Origin: Heracleum sosnowskyi
Lineage: Eukaryota; Streptophyta; Magnoliopsida; Apiales; Apiaceae
Direction of reading: 5' to 3'
Length of the DNA: 64,000 nucleotides
NCBI GenBank assembly: GCA_030848705.1
Contig: CM061238.1
Span: forward strand, 79,570,685 to 79,634,684
The notes beneath the pieces were generated by a model, which saw only the letters and a list, made by a program, of their open reading frames with translations, made no database searches and had not been told where the DNA came from. This document shows positions 18,026-29,571 of the stretch, one piece after another. Within the stretch, counting starts at the first letter, position 1; each line of letters starts with the position of its first letter. A program made the position numbers and the translations under genes.

Positions 18026-18560
18026 TGATGATAAATTGAATGTTAGAAATCACGTACATTTTAACTAACTTATCGACTTATTATTTGATTTCTTTATTTT
18101 TTTAATATTTTTTATTTTCATGTTAATATTTTTAAATGTTTTTTTAATTTAAAATGCATGTATTGAGGTTATTGTATTTAATAATTATTTTTTAAAATTT
18201 AATTTAATAAACTCTTAACTAACTTATAAGCAAATTTATCCAAACACCGATATAACTTATAAGAATTCATTCACTTAACACTTATATGACACTTACTCAT
18301 TTTAAGTTATAAATTAATTTTTTTATGATACCCAAAACATACACTATATTTGTCATAACTCTCATTAATTATTAGACCTTACAGAATAAAATAAATTTCA
18401 GTTTCTTTTGCTGTTATTATTTTAAAGACACGAAAATTTTCTAGATGATTACCTAATTAATCTCAAATGCACTTTTCCTTCACCCATGGTTACTAAATCA
18501 TTCATGGCATACTGGCATGCGCTCGTGTATATGAATATCAACTTTATTTGTTAATGCAAA
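18026..18560. other. AT-rich intergenic DNA
   Basis: No gene, RNA or clear repeat boundary recognised. Many short A/T runs. Confidence 0.5.
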
Positions 18561-18599
18561 TTCGCGAGCTGCGAGTCTGCGATCAGGTATATACCATCA

Positions 18600-19305
18600 T
18601 CGGGTGTAAATGAGCCGAGTCAAGCTGAATTTTTGAGTGATCATATATCGTTTATTTAAAAATTATCGAACCCGAACTCGAGCTCGAGCTTGAATCGAGC
18701 TAAAAGTTTTGTTTAAAGCTCAATTCGTTAAGGATAAATATTGTTCACGAACGGTTCGCGAACATCTCGGAAATATAGCTTACGAACTTTTTTATGAGTT
18801 TGTGGTCATGAACAAATCATAAACATTAGTCACAAACTTGTTCATGAAAATATGCTCACAAATAAATCACAAATATATTAAATATGATAATTATACTACT
18901 AAATTTTTTAGTATATTTAGTAATAAAAGTTACCCACTAAAATTATATAATACTTCAAATACAACATAGATTACATTTCAAATAATATATTATTATTAAT
19001 AATATAGTCTAATTTAATAAGAGTAAAAAATATATATTAATAGTAAAACGCTTAAATGGCTCAAGTAATTAAATTTGTTTAAGAACTATTACTAGACTTA
19101 TATATCGAGTATATTCATGACCTTACTTATCGAACATTTCATGAACATATAAACGAACATGTCCACGAACACATTAATCGAACTTGTTCATGAACCATCG
19201 AGCCGAACTTCATTATAATCACGTTCGACTCGTTTATTAGTGGATCCTTAAAATCGTGTTCAAGATCAATTCGTTTATGAATCGAACCGAATTCGAACCA
19301 AGCTT
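18600..19305. repeat. Degenerate CGAACTCGAGCT / CGAACTTGTTCATGAAC repeat
   Basis: Repeated short motifs such as GAACTCGAGCTCGAGCTTG, TTCACGAACGGTTCGCGAAC and CGAACTTGTTCATGAACC, in both orientations. The sequence is interrupted at 19305 and the same style resumes at 29739 (AAATCGAACGTCGAACCGTT), so this is the older DNA into which CACTA-1 inserted. Family not recognised. Confidence 0.55.
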
Positions 19306-19865
19306 CACTACAAGAAAAACGGCTAAATTTGACCGAAAAATTTCGGTCATATTTAACTAAATTTGACCGCCAGCGGTCATATTTGGTCAAATTTGACCGA
19401 ATTGTGTCGGTCATTTTTAAGCTAGTCAAATTTAGCAAAATCGGTCATATTTATGTTAAATTTGACCGACTAAAATTGACCGCTTAAATTTGACCGATTA
19501 AATTTGACCGAAATTTTCAAAATTTTGAAATTTGAAATTTTTTGAATTTGGCGCCTAACGTCCATCGAATTTGACCGCCGTTGGTCAAATTTATAAATTT
19601 GACCGAAAACGGTCACATTTATAAATTTGACCGAAAGCGGTCAAATTTAACTATAACACATATTCAACAAACCCAGCAGCTTTCTGCTACATTCTGCTAG
19701 ATTTTTGAAAAATATTCTGGTAAATACTACATTATATCTTGTTGATTTGGTGTCCCTTATTAACACAAACATCACCATATTTTATCTTAAATAAATAGTT
19801 CAAGAATCAAAATAATTTCATATCATATATAATATTTATTAATGATGATTTCTTTACGAATATGG

Positions 19866-20302
19866 TTATCTAAATTCAACTAAAGGTTCAAAATTGGATT
19901 TTATGAAACTATTTTTGTTAGTTAGTTTGATGAAAATGGACATCGGAGATATTTTGCTTGACACTTTGACCGCCGGAGTTGTTTTATTGCCGGAATTCTT
20001 TTTATCACCGGAAATATCATTCCACAAGTTGATTTGTAAAAAATAGATAAATAAGTAAGTATAAATATATGGGTGTATACATATAGATGTGTGTGTATAT
20101 ATTTTTGTATGTGTGGGTGGAAAGAAGGAGGGAGAGAGGGTGGAAGAATGGGTGAAGAGAGGGGAGAGATAATGAATGATGTATGTATGTAATGAGTGTA
20201 TATATAGGAGATGGGTTTGCTGTAATAAATCTGGACCATTGGATTGCAATTTTGGTTTGCTAATCTGGACCGTTTAATGTGTTTCACGCGGATTGCTGAC
20301 AT
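19866..20302 (-). other. Possible promoter/leader remnant in CACTA-1
   Basis: On the minus strand a TATA box (CTATATATACAC, near 20197-20208) is followed by a C/T-rich leader with TACACACACATCTATATGTA and then ATG near 20016. The open frames here are only about 30-127 codons and match nothing I know. It may be the remnant 5' end of a transposon gene; it may be chance. Confidence 0.25.
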
Positions 20303-20329
20303 GGCATTAAATTTGACTGCATTCGGTCA

Positions 20330-22150
20330 AATTTATAAATTTGACTATCTTCGGTCAAATTTATAAATTTGACTGGTTTCAGTCAATTTAGTAAATTTGA
20401 CTGATTAGGGTTTGCGGTCAAATTTGTATTTAAATTTGACTACCGTCGGTCAAATTTATAAATATGACCGAAACTGGTCAATTTTATGAAGATGATAAAA
20501 TTTCAATTTGTTATAATAATTATTATGCAAAACTTATAATCATTTTATTGTTTGCATAAACTCTTTAAATCTAAGAAAGTTAACATCCATACGGTTGGAT
20601 CGTTCAAATTATAATTGAATAACACAAAATTACTAACCCTAGTCACTAAATGCTTAACCCCTAAATTCAATCCTAAACCATGCATATTTAAATAAATAAT
20701 TTGAACTATGTATCACATTGTTACTCAAACACCATTATTATCTCTTAATTATTTAATGTACATAAAATGTTGTAACACTACGCCCAAAAATTATTTGTAA
20801 TTTTTAAAAATTAGTGAGCAATTATTAACAATATTCAAACTTCTTGAATATACGAAAAATTAACAAATTTTGACCATTTTCAAATTTAATTTTTTTTTAA
20901 AGTGCCTCGTATAATTTTTAACATGTAGTTCTTATTATTTTGAATACTCTAATATTTTTTCATAATTTTAAAAAATGATAAATTATTTATTTTATATTTT
21001 TGAAAATTTTGAATTTATATAAATTTGACCGAGGGCGGTCAAATATATATATTTAACTGTTTTTGGTCAAAATTACATTTAAATATTTTAGGGTAGTTTT
21101 GGCGGGAAATTTACCGCCTAAACTTAAATGTGACTACCTTCGGTCAAATTTATAAATTTGACTGGTTTCAGTCAATTTAGTAAATTTGACTGATTAGGGT
21201 TTGTGGTCAAATTTGTAATTAAATTTGACTACCGTTGGTCAAATTTATAAATGTGACTGAAAATGGCCAATTTTATAAAGATGATAAAATTTCAATTTGT
21301 TATAATAACTATTATGCAAAACTTATAATAATTTGATTTTTTGCATGAACTCTTGAAATTTAAGAAAGTTAACATCCATACGGTTGGATCGTTCAAATTT
21401 TAATTTGAATAATATAAAATTACTAACCCTAGTCAGTAAATGCTTAACCCCTAAATTCAGATCCTAAACCATGCATATTTCAAGGAATAATTTGAATTAT
21501 GAATCATATTGTTACTCAAACATTATTATTATCTCTTACATTTTTTAATGTACATAAAATGTTGTCACAATACGCCCATAAAAATATTTTTAATTTTTAA
21601 AAATTAGTGAGCATTTATTAACAATATTCAAACTTTTTGAATCTATGAAAAATCAATAATTTTTTACCATTTTCAAATTTAAAAATTTGTTAAATGCCAC
21701 ATATAATTTTTAACATATATTTTATTATTATTGTGAATACTCTAATATTTTTTTCATAATTTTAAAAAATGATCAAGTATTTATTTTATATTTTTGAAAA
21801 TTTTGAATTTATATAAATTTGACCAAAAGTGGTCAAAAATACTAAATATGACTGACAGTGGTCAAATTGATGAAGTTGATAAAATTTTCTTTCATTATAA
21901 TAATTAGGATGCAATGTTTATTATTAAATAAGTTTTTGCATAGGCTCTTCAAAAGTAAAAAGGTAAACATCCGTACGGTTAGATCGTTCAAATTATTAAT
22001 TAAATATTACGAAACTAGTAACCCTAGACGTTAACCGCCTAACCCCTAAATCCAAATCTCAAACCACGTATTTCATCAAAACATTTGAACAATATAACGT
22101 ATTGCCGAGATTATTTTGAAATGATAATTATTTTAATATCTATCAATTTT
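20330..22150. repeat. Three tandem copies of a 0.7-0.8 kb unit in CACTA-1
   Basis: Unit 1 (about 20330-21115) and unit 2 (about 21118-21830) align through TCGGTCAAATTTATAAATTT, ACATCCATACGGTTGGATCG and TGCTTAACCCCTAAATTCA with an offset of about 788 bp. A third, more diverged and shorter copy (about 21840-22150) keeps TACGGTTAGATCGTTCAAAT. Each unit begins with subterminal TTTGACYG repeats. Confidence 0.75.
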
Positions 22151-24182
22151 TAATTTGTAGACTATGTTGTCACTCTAAATATATAAATTAAATTGTGAAT
22201 TTTAAAAGTTAGTAACTATTTATTTATTTTTTGAAAATTTCTTTAATAAATATAGCATCAACGTTTATTGATCTCTTCCCAAATATATATATGTTTAGTG
22301 CACAAAATAATTTTTTACACGTAGTTTTTGTCATTGGGGTACTCTATTATTTTTTTTGGAATTAAAAAAATTGTTTGATTATTTATGTTAAATTTTTAAA
22401 AAAAATCGATTAAATTTATTTTCCAATTATTTTGGTTGAGAATTGGAGGGAGTTTTGGCGCCAAAACCCGGCTTTAAATTTGACCGCCGACGGTCAAATT
22501 TATACTTTAGCAAATTTTGGCTACTTGGAGGGAAATTTCCCTCTTTTTTTTTTGGGGCACTATGTAATAAAAATGACCGACTAAATATGACCGACATTAA
22601 ATGTGACCGCTGTTGGTCAAATTAATCTCAAGCAAATTTTTGTCCTTGGCGGGAATTTTCCCACCAATTTTTTGTGGGTCTCGAGTACTAAAAATGACCG
22701 ACTAAATATGACCGACATTAAATATGACCGACGGCGGTCAAATTTAAGACTGACCGGTAATCAACTGAGGTTGACCTTAAATATGACCGCCAGCGGTCAG
22801 ATTTAGCCGCGATCATATTTAGTCGGTCAAATTTACCCTTGTTTTCACTACAAGAAAAACGACCATTTCCTACCATTTAAAACATACCAAAAAAAATTGG
22901 TTGGAAATGACCGAGCATTTCCAACCAACAAAGAAATTGGTTGGAAATGGTGTCTGTGGGTCCCAAGTTTTGTACACGCGAGCATCAATTCCTACCAATT
23001 CTTGGTTGGAAATAAATTCCTACCAGATTTGGTCGGTTTTGGTCACAATTTGACTTTTCAACGACCCCACATTCCACATCATCATCCCTCACGTATTTTA
23101 AATTAATAAACAATTTCTGGAAAAAAAAATAACGAAATTTTGTCAGGGTCATTTCCTACCAGATTTTGGTAGGTTTTGATGGGAAATCAAAACCTACCAA
23201 AACTGGTAGGAAATGAATGTGATGATACCCCCACCATCCACGTAAGTAGCCCGGTCAACAAAAACTACCAGCAACCTTTTCCTACCAACTTTGGTAGGAA
23301 AGCAAAACCTACCAATTGTGGTAGGTTTTAGTTGCATTTTGATAATGAAAGGACCCCACCTTCCACGTCACAGTCCCTCACATTTTTAGATTAATAAACG
23401 ATTTCTTAAAATATAAATATTATTTTTTTTTCCAGGTGTTTTTCCTACCAATATTGGTAGGAAAAGACCCGAATGCAAAATTTTAACTTTTTCTGGTCCC
23501 CGCTTCCATTTCATCGGTCGTGGCTGTTTGTTATTGGTCCAATTATTAAGTGCATTTCCGACCAAAATTGGTAGGAAAGGGTTGCAAAATGCAAATTAGG
23601 GGAGAATGTGTTTTTATTATATTTTTTGTTATCGGTTATCATGTTTTTTGTTAATCAAACTCTATCGACATAAAGATCTACTCATTTTAGTAGTGGAGGA
23701 TAAAAATTATTTGATTTAAACATACATTCTTATGTTTTTATGTTATTCGCTAAAACCTAATTATATCGGGAAAAAAATTTAAAAATATAAAGATGTATTG
23801 ATAAATTAAAAATTTTTAGATGAAACGTCGTTTTATAGTTTGATGAAGGTAAGGAAAAAAATTTAAACAAAAAAGAATTACAAAAAGTTAAAGTCGTTTA
23901 GAAAACGAAAGAGTGTCGGTGTTCGAAGATTGAGTTAGAGTTTATACTCATATTTTAGGGGTTGTCTAGGGTTACGCTTTTCGATTTTTTTAATTATTTT
24001 TTCAACGATCTAACCTTACGGATGATTAAATATGTTGATTTCTTAGTTGTATGTGAAATTTTAGATTTTTTTAATTTAAGCTCCTACATTTTTATAATGA
24101 ATCTATCTATCAAACTTATAATTTACAAAATTGATTCGGAGCATGATACATATAATTTACTGCTATTTTAGTACAAAATCAT

Positions 24183-24256
24183 GGTTGGCGCAGTGGTTGG
24201 GCAGTTGGTTATTCTGGGAGAGTGCAGGGGTTCGATTCCTTATCAACCCAAAACTT
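24183..24256 (+). other. tRNA-like pol III module, unit 1
   Basis: An A-box match (TGGCGCAGTGG, 24186-24196) and a perfect B-box (GGTTCGATTCC, 24229-24239) lie 43 bp apart. The ends GGTTG and CAACC can pair like an acceptor stem, and a TTTT run at 24253 could terminate. The anticodon arm is not convincing, so this is tRNA-derived (SINE-head-like), not a functional tRNA. Confidence 0.6.
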
Positions 24257-24952
24257 TTGGCAATTTCCGCCAAAACTTTCACGAAAAAGTTGAATTTCCC
24301 GCGCACATCAAAACCTACCATTGTTGGTAGGTTTTAATCGATTAATAAAATAATAAAAAATAAAATTAGGGGATAATGTGTTTTTATTATATTTTTTGTT
24401 ATCGGTTATCATGTTTTTTGTTAATCAAACTCTATCGACATAAAGATCTACTAATTTTAGTAGTGGAGGATAAAAATTATTTGATTTAAACATACATTCT
24501 TATGTTTTTATGTTATTCGCTAAAACCTAATTATATCGGGAAAAAAATTTAAAAATATAAAGACGTATTGATAAATTAAAATTTTTTAGATGAAACGTCG
24601 TTTTATAGTTTGATGAAGGTAAGGAAAAAAATTTAAACAAAAAAGAATTACAAAAAGTTAAAGTCGTTTAGAAAACGAAAGAGTGTCGGTGTTCGAAGAT
24701 TGAGTTAGAGTTTATACTCATATTTTAGGGGTTGTCTAGGGTTACGCTTTTCGATTTTTTAAATTTTTTTTTCAACGATCTAACCTTACGGATGATTAAA
24801 TATGTTGATTTCTTAGTTGTATGTGAAATTTTAGATTTTTTTAATTTAAGCTCCTACATTTTTATAATGAATCTATCTATCAAACTTATAATTTACAAAA
24901 TTGATTCGGAGCATGATACATATAATTTACTGCTATTTTAGTACAAAATCAT

Positions 24953-25026
24953 GGTTGGCGCAGTGGTTGGGCAGTTGGTTATTCTGGGAGAGTGCAGGGG
25001 TTCGATTCCTTATCAACCCAAAACTT
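24953..25026 (+). other. tRNA-like pol III module, unit 2
   Basis: Identical by eye to the unit-1 module, with both the A-box and the B-box kept. It lies 770 bp downstream of the unit-1 module. Confidence 0.6.
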
Positions 25027-25723
25027 TTGGCAATTTCCGCCAAAACTTTCACGAAAAAGTTGAATTTCCCGCGCACATCGAAACCTACCATTGTTGGTAG
25101 GTTTTAATCGATTAATAAAATAATAAAAAATAAAATTAGGGGATAATGTGTTTTTATTATATTTTTTGTTATCGGTTATCATGTTTTTTGTTAATCAAAC
25201 TCTATCGACATAAAGATCTACTAATTTTAGTAGTGGAGGATAAAAATTATTTGATTTAAACATACATTCTTATGTTTTTATGTTATTCGCTAAAACCTAA
25301 TTATATCGGGAAAAAAATTTAAAAATATAAAGACGTATTGATAAATTAAAATTTTTTAGATGAAACGTCGTTTTATAGTTTGATGAAGGTAAGGAAAAAA
25401 ATTTAAACAAAAAAGAATTACAAAAAGTTAAAGTCGTTTAGAAAACGAAAGAGTGTCGGTGTTCGAAGATTGAGTTAGAGTTTATACTCATATTTTAGGG
25501 GTTGTCTAGGGTTACGCTTTTCGATTTTTTAAATTTTTTTTTTCAACGATCTAACCTTACGGATGATTAAATATGTTGATTTCTTAGTTGTATGTGAAAT
25601 TTTAGATTTTTTTAATTTAAGCTCCTACATTTTTATAATGAATCTATCTATCAAACTTATAATTTACAAAATTGATTCGGAGCATGATACATATAATTTA
25701 ATGCTAATTCAGTACAAAATCAT

Positions 25724-25797
25724 GGTTGGCGCAGTGGTTGGGCAGTTGGTTATTTTGGGAGAGGGCATGGGTTCGATTCCTTACCAACCCAAAACTT
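25724..25797 (+). other. tRNA-like pol III module, unit 3
   Basis: Has the same A- and B-boxes. Small differences lie between them (TTTTGGGAGAGGGCATGGG) and in the 3' arm (TTACCAACCC), so acceptor pairing is slightly better than in units 1 and 2. Confidence 0.6.
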
Positions 25798-26469
25798 TTG
25801 GCAATTTCCGCCAAAAATTTCACGAAAAAGTTGAATTTCCCGCGCACATCAAAACCTACCATTGTTGGTAGGTTTTAATCGATTAATAAAATAATAAAAA
25901 ATAAAATTAGGCGAGAATGTGTTTTTATTATATTTTTTGTTATCGGTTATCATGTTTTTTGTTAATCAAACTCTATGGACATAAAGATCTACTCATTTTA
26001 GTAGGATAAACATTAGTTGATTTAAACTTAATTCTTATGTTTTTATGTTATTCGCTAAAACCTAATTATATCGGAAAAAAATTTAAAAATATAAAGACGT
26101 ATTGATAAATTAAATTTTTTTAGATGAAACGTCATTTTGTAGTTTGATGAAGGTAAGGAAAAAAATTTAGACCCAAAAGTTAAAGTCGTTTAAAAAACGA
26201 AAGAGTGTCGATTTTCGAAGATTGAGTTAGAGTTTATACTCATATTTTAGGGGTTGTCTAGGGTTACACTTTTCGATTTAAAAAAAAATCAATGATCTAA
26301 CCATACGGATGATTAAATATATTGATTTCTTAGATGTATGTAAAATTTTAGATTTTTTTAACTTAAACTCCTATATTTTTATAATGAATCTATCTATCAA
26401 AATTATAATTTACAAAATTGATTTGTGATATGATATATAAAATTTACAGCTTTTTTAATGCAAAAGGAT

Positions 26470-26544
26470 TGTTGGTATAGTGGTTGGGCACTTTGTTATT
26501 GTTTGGGAGGGCAGGGGTTCGATTCTCCTCAACCCATTTTTTTT
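26470..26544 (+). other. tRNA-like pol III module, unit 4 (diverged)
   Basis: A-box TGGTATAGTGG and B-box GGTTCGATTCT are retained although the surrounding unit has diverged. It is followed by a run of eight T (26537-26544), a stronger potential pol III terminator than in the other units. Confidence 0.55.
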
Positions 26545-26619
26545 GCCAATTACCGCCTAAAATTTCACCAAAAAATTGAAGTTACCGCCTCCACTCAACT
26601 CATTTTAATTTCCCCCACA

Positions 26620-28086
26620 ACTCATTTACCCTAATTTCCCCCACACTCTCCACTCATTTGCCTCCACTCTCTCTTCTTCACTCTCGTATTCTCATCCTCT
26701 CATCTCCTACCATCTCCTACCATCTCCTACCATCTCTTCGATTTCATCTTCTTTTAGTAAGCTTCAAATACTCTTCTTTTAGTATTTTCATTTTCTTTTA
26801 GTATTATGTTTTGAAACCCCTTTTTGATTCATTTTTATATGGATATGTGTTTATATGTTAGTTTGTATGCATATATTTTGCATATGTAGCATCAATTTAA
26901 TGTGTATTGATCAATTTTAAGCAATATGTCGTGTTTATTCATCTATCGGGTGTTAAATAGGGTCTCTATTCATGTTAAATAGGGGTTTTTGCTTGGTATA
27001 CATGTTGGACATGGGGCTTTGCTTGATATGCATGCTATAAACTATGGGTTATCACGAATTACAGGTTTCCATCACTTTAAGTTTCAGAAAGTTCTGTTAT
27101 AGGTTGATACAGGGGGTTTCTCAGATGTGTAACTTATAATGTATACACAGATGTGTTTAGATTTTATTAATGTAATTGGAAACATTGGTATTGATGTACT
27201 TAATTAAACTATTTTAGAGTTAATTAGAACGGTCGTAAAATATTTGGTGTTTGAATGTGTGTGATGTTTTATGGATAAGTCGGAATGAGTTTTATGTGCG
27301 CTCTGTTTTATGGATAACTTATAATGTATACATATATGTGTTTAGCTTTTATTAGTGTAATTGGAAACATTGGCTTAATTCTGTTGGCTTGATTGTTTAA
27401 TTGTGTTGTTGAAGTTGTAGGTTTTTGTATTTGGCGGATAGATGTTAAATAATTATATTTTGAATGGACTGAACAATAGGCTGTTTTGTCTAGGTATTGA
27501 TGTAATTAAACTACTAGCGAGTTAGAACGATCGTAAAATATTTGGTGTTTGAATGTGTGTGATGTTTTATGCATAGATTATGCAAAATATATGCATTTAT
27601 AAGTTTTATTAAGGGGGTTTTCATACTTTTGATTTTGTTTGTTGTCGTTCATGCTCAAATTCTTGTAAAACAATGGTTTGTTCGTGTTTAAGTAGAAAAC
27701 TTGTTAGTAATATATGGATTGATCGATGGTCGGTCGTGTAGTATGGTTTTTAATTTAAACAGGGGATCTTGATTGATTTTCATGCTTTAATTAACTATGC
27801 TTAACCGTGCTATAACTCTAGATTCTTATCAAATATGTTTCTTATCGTGTTTAAGCTGGAAAAATAATTAGATTATATTCGTTTCATCAGTTTTGAACAT
27901 ATAGGATGATTCGATGATTATATAGTATGATATTAGTCCTTTTTACGCTCTGTTTGTATGTCACTTCTTACATATCATATCAAGTTTAATTTTATGTATT
28001 CACATGTACTTGATTAACTTATAGTATTAATTAATGAATGTATTGTGTTTAAGTTTTAATTTGTTTATTGATTGATATTCTTGTAG
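26620..28086 (+). other. Leader and 5' intron-like segment of the CACTA-2 transcript
   Basis: A C/T-rich stretch (26620-26755), with three tandem ATCTCCTACC repeats at about 26700-26730, resembles a plant 5' UTR. A GTAAGC donor-like site at about 26757 and a TTCTTGTAG acceptor at 28078-28086 would remove about 1.33 kb just before the ATG at 28097. The segment between is T-rich and lacks ORFs. This is inference from splice-like signals only. Confidence 0.4.
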
Positions 28087-28096
28087 GTTCTTCTTA

Positions 28097-28939
28097 ATGG
28101 TGAAAGTTAGAAACGATAAGGGTAAAGGTAAAGCTGTTGCAACTGAACTTGCAAAGAGAGGAAGGCAAAGCAAGACAATTCCGGTGAAAAACAATGTAAA
28201 GATTATTAAAACAAAGAAAGTCCAATCTCGCAAAGGCAAGCAAAAACAGCAACGTCTCGTGTTATCATTGCATGCTTATATACTGTAAAAAATGTTTATC
28301 CTTGCAATCTTTTCATTTGCAGAGATCTGAGCTTTAACAAGTTGACTGGCCAAATTCCAGATCCAGTGACATCGGTGAAATATTTGTATGTGGCTATGTG
28401 AATTTTTACAAAACAGTAATATTATTATGAATGTGGTAAACGTACAACTCAATTGAACTTTTATAAATTTTATTTTACATACTGGTTTGTGTCGTCTCCT
28501 CATTTTAATTTGCTTACTACTCAGAACTCAGAAGTGTGACATTGGACTTCATGTGAATGTAGGTATCTGAATAATAATTCATTAACTGGGGCGGTACCAA
28601 TTTGGATTTCTACCAGCAAAAATTTTTTGTTAGTATTTACCTGGCTTTGGATATATTTATTTGTCATCTATGGAAAATAAGAACAGATGCATGTCTTAAT
28701 CTCTATTAATGATAATTTATTTTATAAATGACAAAATTGTATATGCTGCAGTGATGTATCTTATAATAATTTTACAGAGACCCCTAAATATAGCTGTCAG
28801 CCATCTCGTGTGTAAGATTTTTCACACTTCGTATCCTCTAGTAAGTCCAATATCCTTGTTAGTTGTTACTAAGAATTCTTATTCTATCTGTTACAGGAAT
28901 TTAGTTTCCAGCTATTCATCGACAACAAATAACTCGTGA
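28097..28939 (+). pseudogene. Chimeric spliced gene in CACTA-2 with captured LRR receptor-kinase exons
   Basis: Predicted exons are 28097-28260, 28323-28385, 28563-28628, 28752-28811 and 28897-28939, giving 132 codons including the TGA stop, with all phases matching. The first exon (MVKVRNDKGKGKAVATELA...) is very basic and unrecognised. The next three encode leucine-rich repeats: DLSFNKLTGQIPDPVTSVKY, then YLNNNSLTGAVPIWISTS, then DVSYNNFTETPKYSCQPSR. The last gives NLVSSYSSTTNNS. Pattern and exon phase match the ectodomain end of LRR-VIII receptor-like kinases. The malectin and kinase domains are absent. Splice sites are GT-AG; the first intron is only 62 bp and its donor (CGT|GTTATC) is weak. 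I infer capture of a host gene fragment. Whether it makes RNA or protein is unknown. Confidence 0.65.
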
Positions 28940-29215
28940 GTTCTTATGGCCAAGACTTTGTTAGATAATGTTGAACTTGTCGGAGAACTAGTACTACTTT
29001 TGTTGGGTATTTGATGTTTTAGTTGGATGTACAATGAAGTTGTTGGAAACTTGTTGGATGTTTTAATGTAATTGCAAGTAATTTAAGTTACTAGTCATTG
29101 TATTTATAGTGTATTAATTGATTTGGATGTTATGATTGATTTTGATGAATGTGGATTGTGGATTGTACAATTGTTTGTACAGGAAATGACCAAAACAAAA
29201 AGAATTTTTCAAAAA
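28936..29215 (+). other. 3' flank of the captured gene
   Basis: T-rich sequence with near-repeats of TTGTTGGAAACTTGTTGGATG. It could be the 3' UTR of the chimeric transcript. No recognised domain. Confidence 0.3.
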
Positions 29216-29501
29216 GAAAAGCCACCATTTCCTACCAAATCTGCATATTTCCTACCAAGCTTACCATTCGAAACCCAGAATGGTAGGAAATGCTTGGTAG
29301 GAAATGCTAATTTACATGGTTTCTGATATAAAACCAACCAATTGACATATTAGAAATTGGTAGGAAATAGATCTTGACTGAAGTCAAATGTGATGTGGCA
29401 AAAATGACGTGGACTGGTCCCACTTAACACGTGGATGACATGTCATCATTGGGGGACCACTTTAAGCTGACGTGGCTCTTGACGTGTCAAGTGACGTGTC
29501 T

Positions 29502-29571
29502 AGGCCCCCACATGCCAAGTGGCTACCCATGTGGCAAGCCACATGGGCAGCCACTTGGCATGTGGGGGCCT
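29502..29571. repeat. Near-perfect 34-bp-arm hairpin
   Basis: Left arm 29502-29535 and right arm 29538-29571 are reverse complements with one mismatch and a 2-bp spacer. Outer sequence AGGCCCCCACATGCCAAGTG. It is GC-rich in an AT-rich setting and lies in the right subterminal region of CACTA-2. Confidence 0.9.

Larger units (their letters stand above)
23596..26560 (+). repeat. Tandem array of about 770-bp units in CACTA-2
   Basis: Three near-identical units (about 23596-24364, 24365-25133, 25134-25903) and a diverged fourth (25904-26560). Corresponding points recur after 770, 771 and about 747 bp. Each unit runs from TTAGGGGATAATGTG, through a variable A/T tract, to a tRNA-like module, and closes with a palindrome of CCTACCA and TGGTAGG. 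Units 2 and 3 differ by only a few bases, so amplification was recent. Confidence 0.9.

Noticed and set aside
19866..20302. Transposase gene in CACTA-1
   Set aside because: The open frames are Tyr/His/Ile-rich from a TA-rich leader; no transposase motif in any frame.
20630..20690. CTAACCCTAG / TTAACCCCTAAA as telomeric sequence
   Set aside because: Isolated and repeated only as part of the CACTA-1 tandem unit.
24183..26544. Four tRNA genes
   Set aside because: A- and B-boxes are good, but the anticodon and T arms do not fold convincingly and the copies sit in a transposon repeat; called tRNA-like only.
23596..26560. CRISPR-like array of repeats and spacers
   Set aside because: The units are long (about 770 bp), tandem and plant-transposon in context; no cas genes and no short regular repeats.
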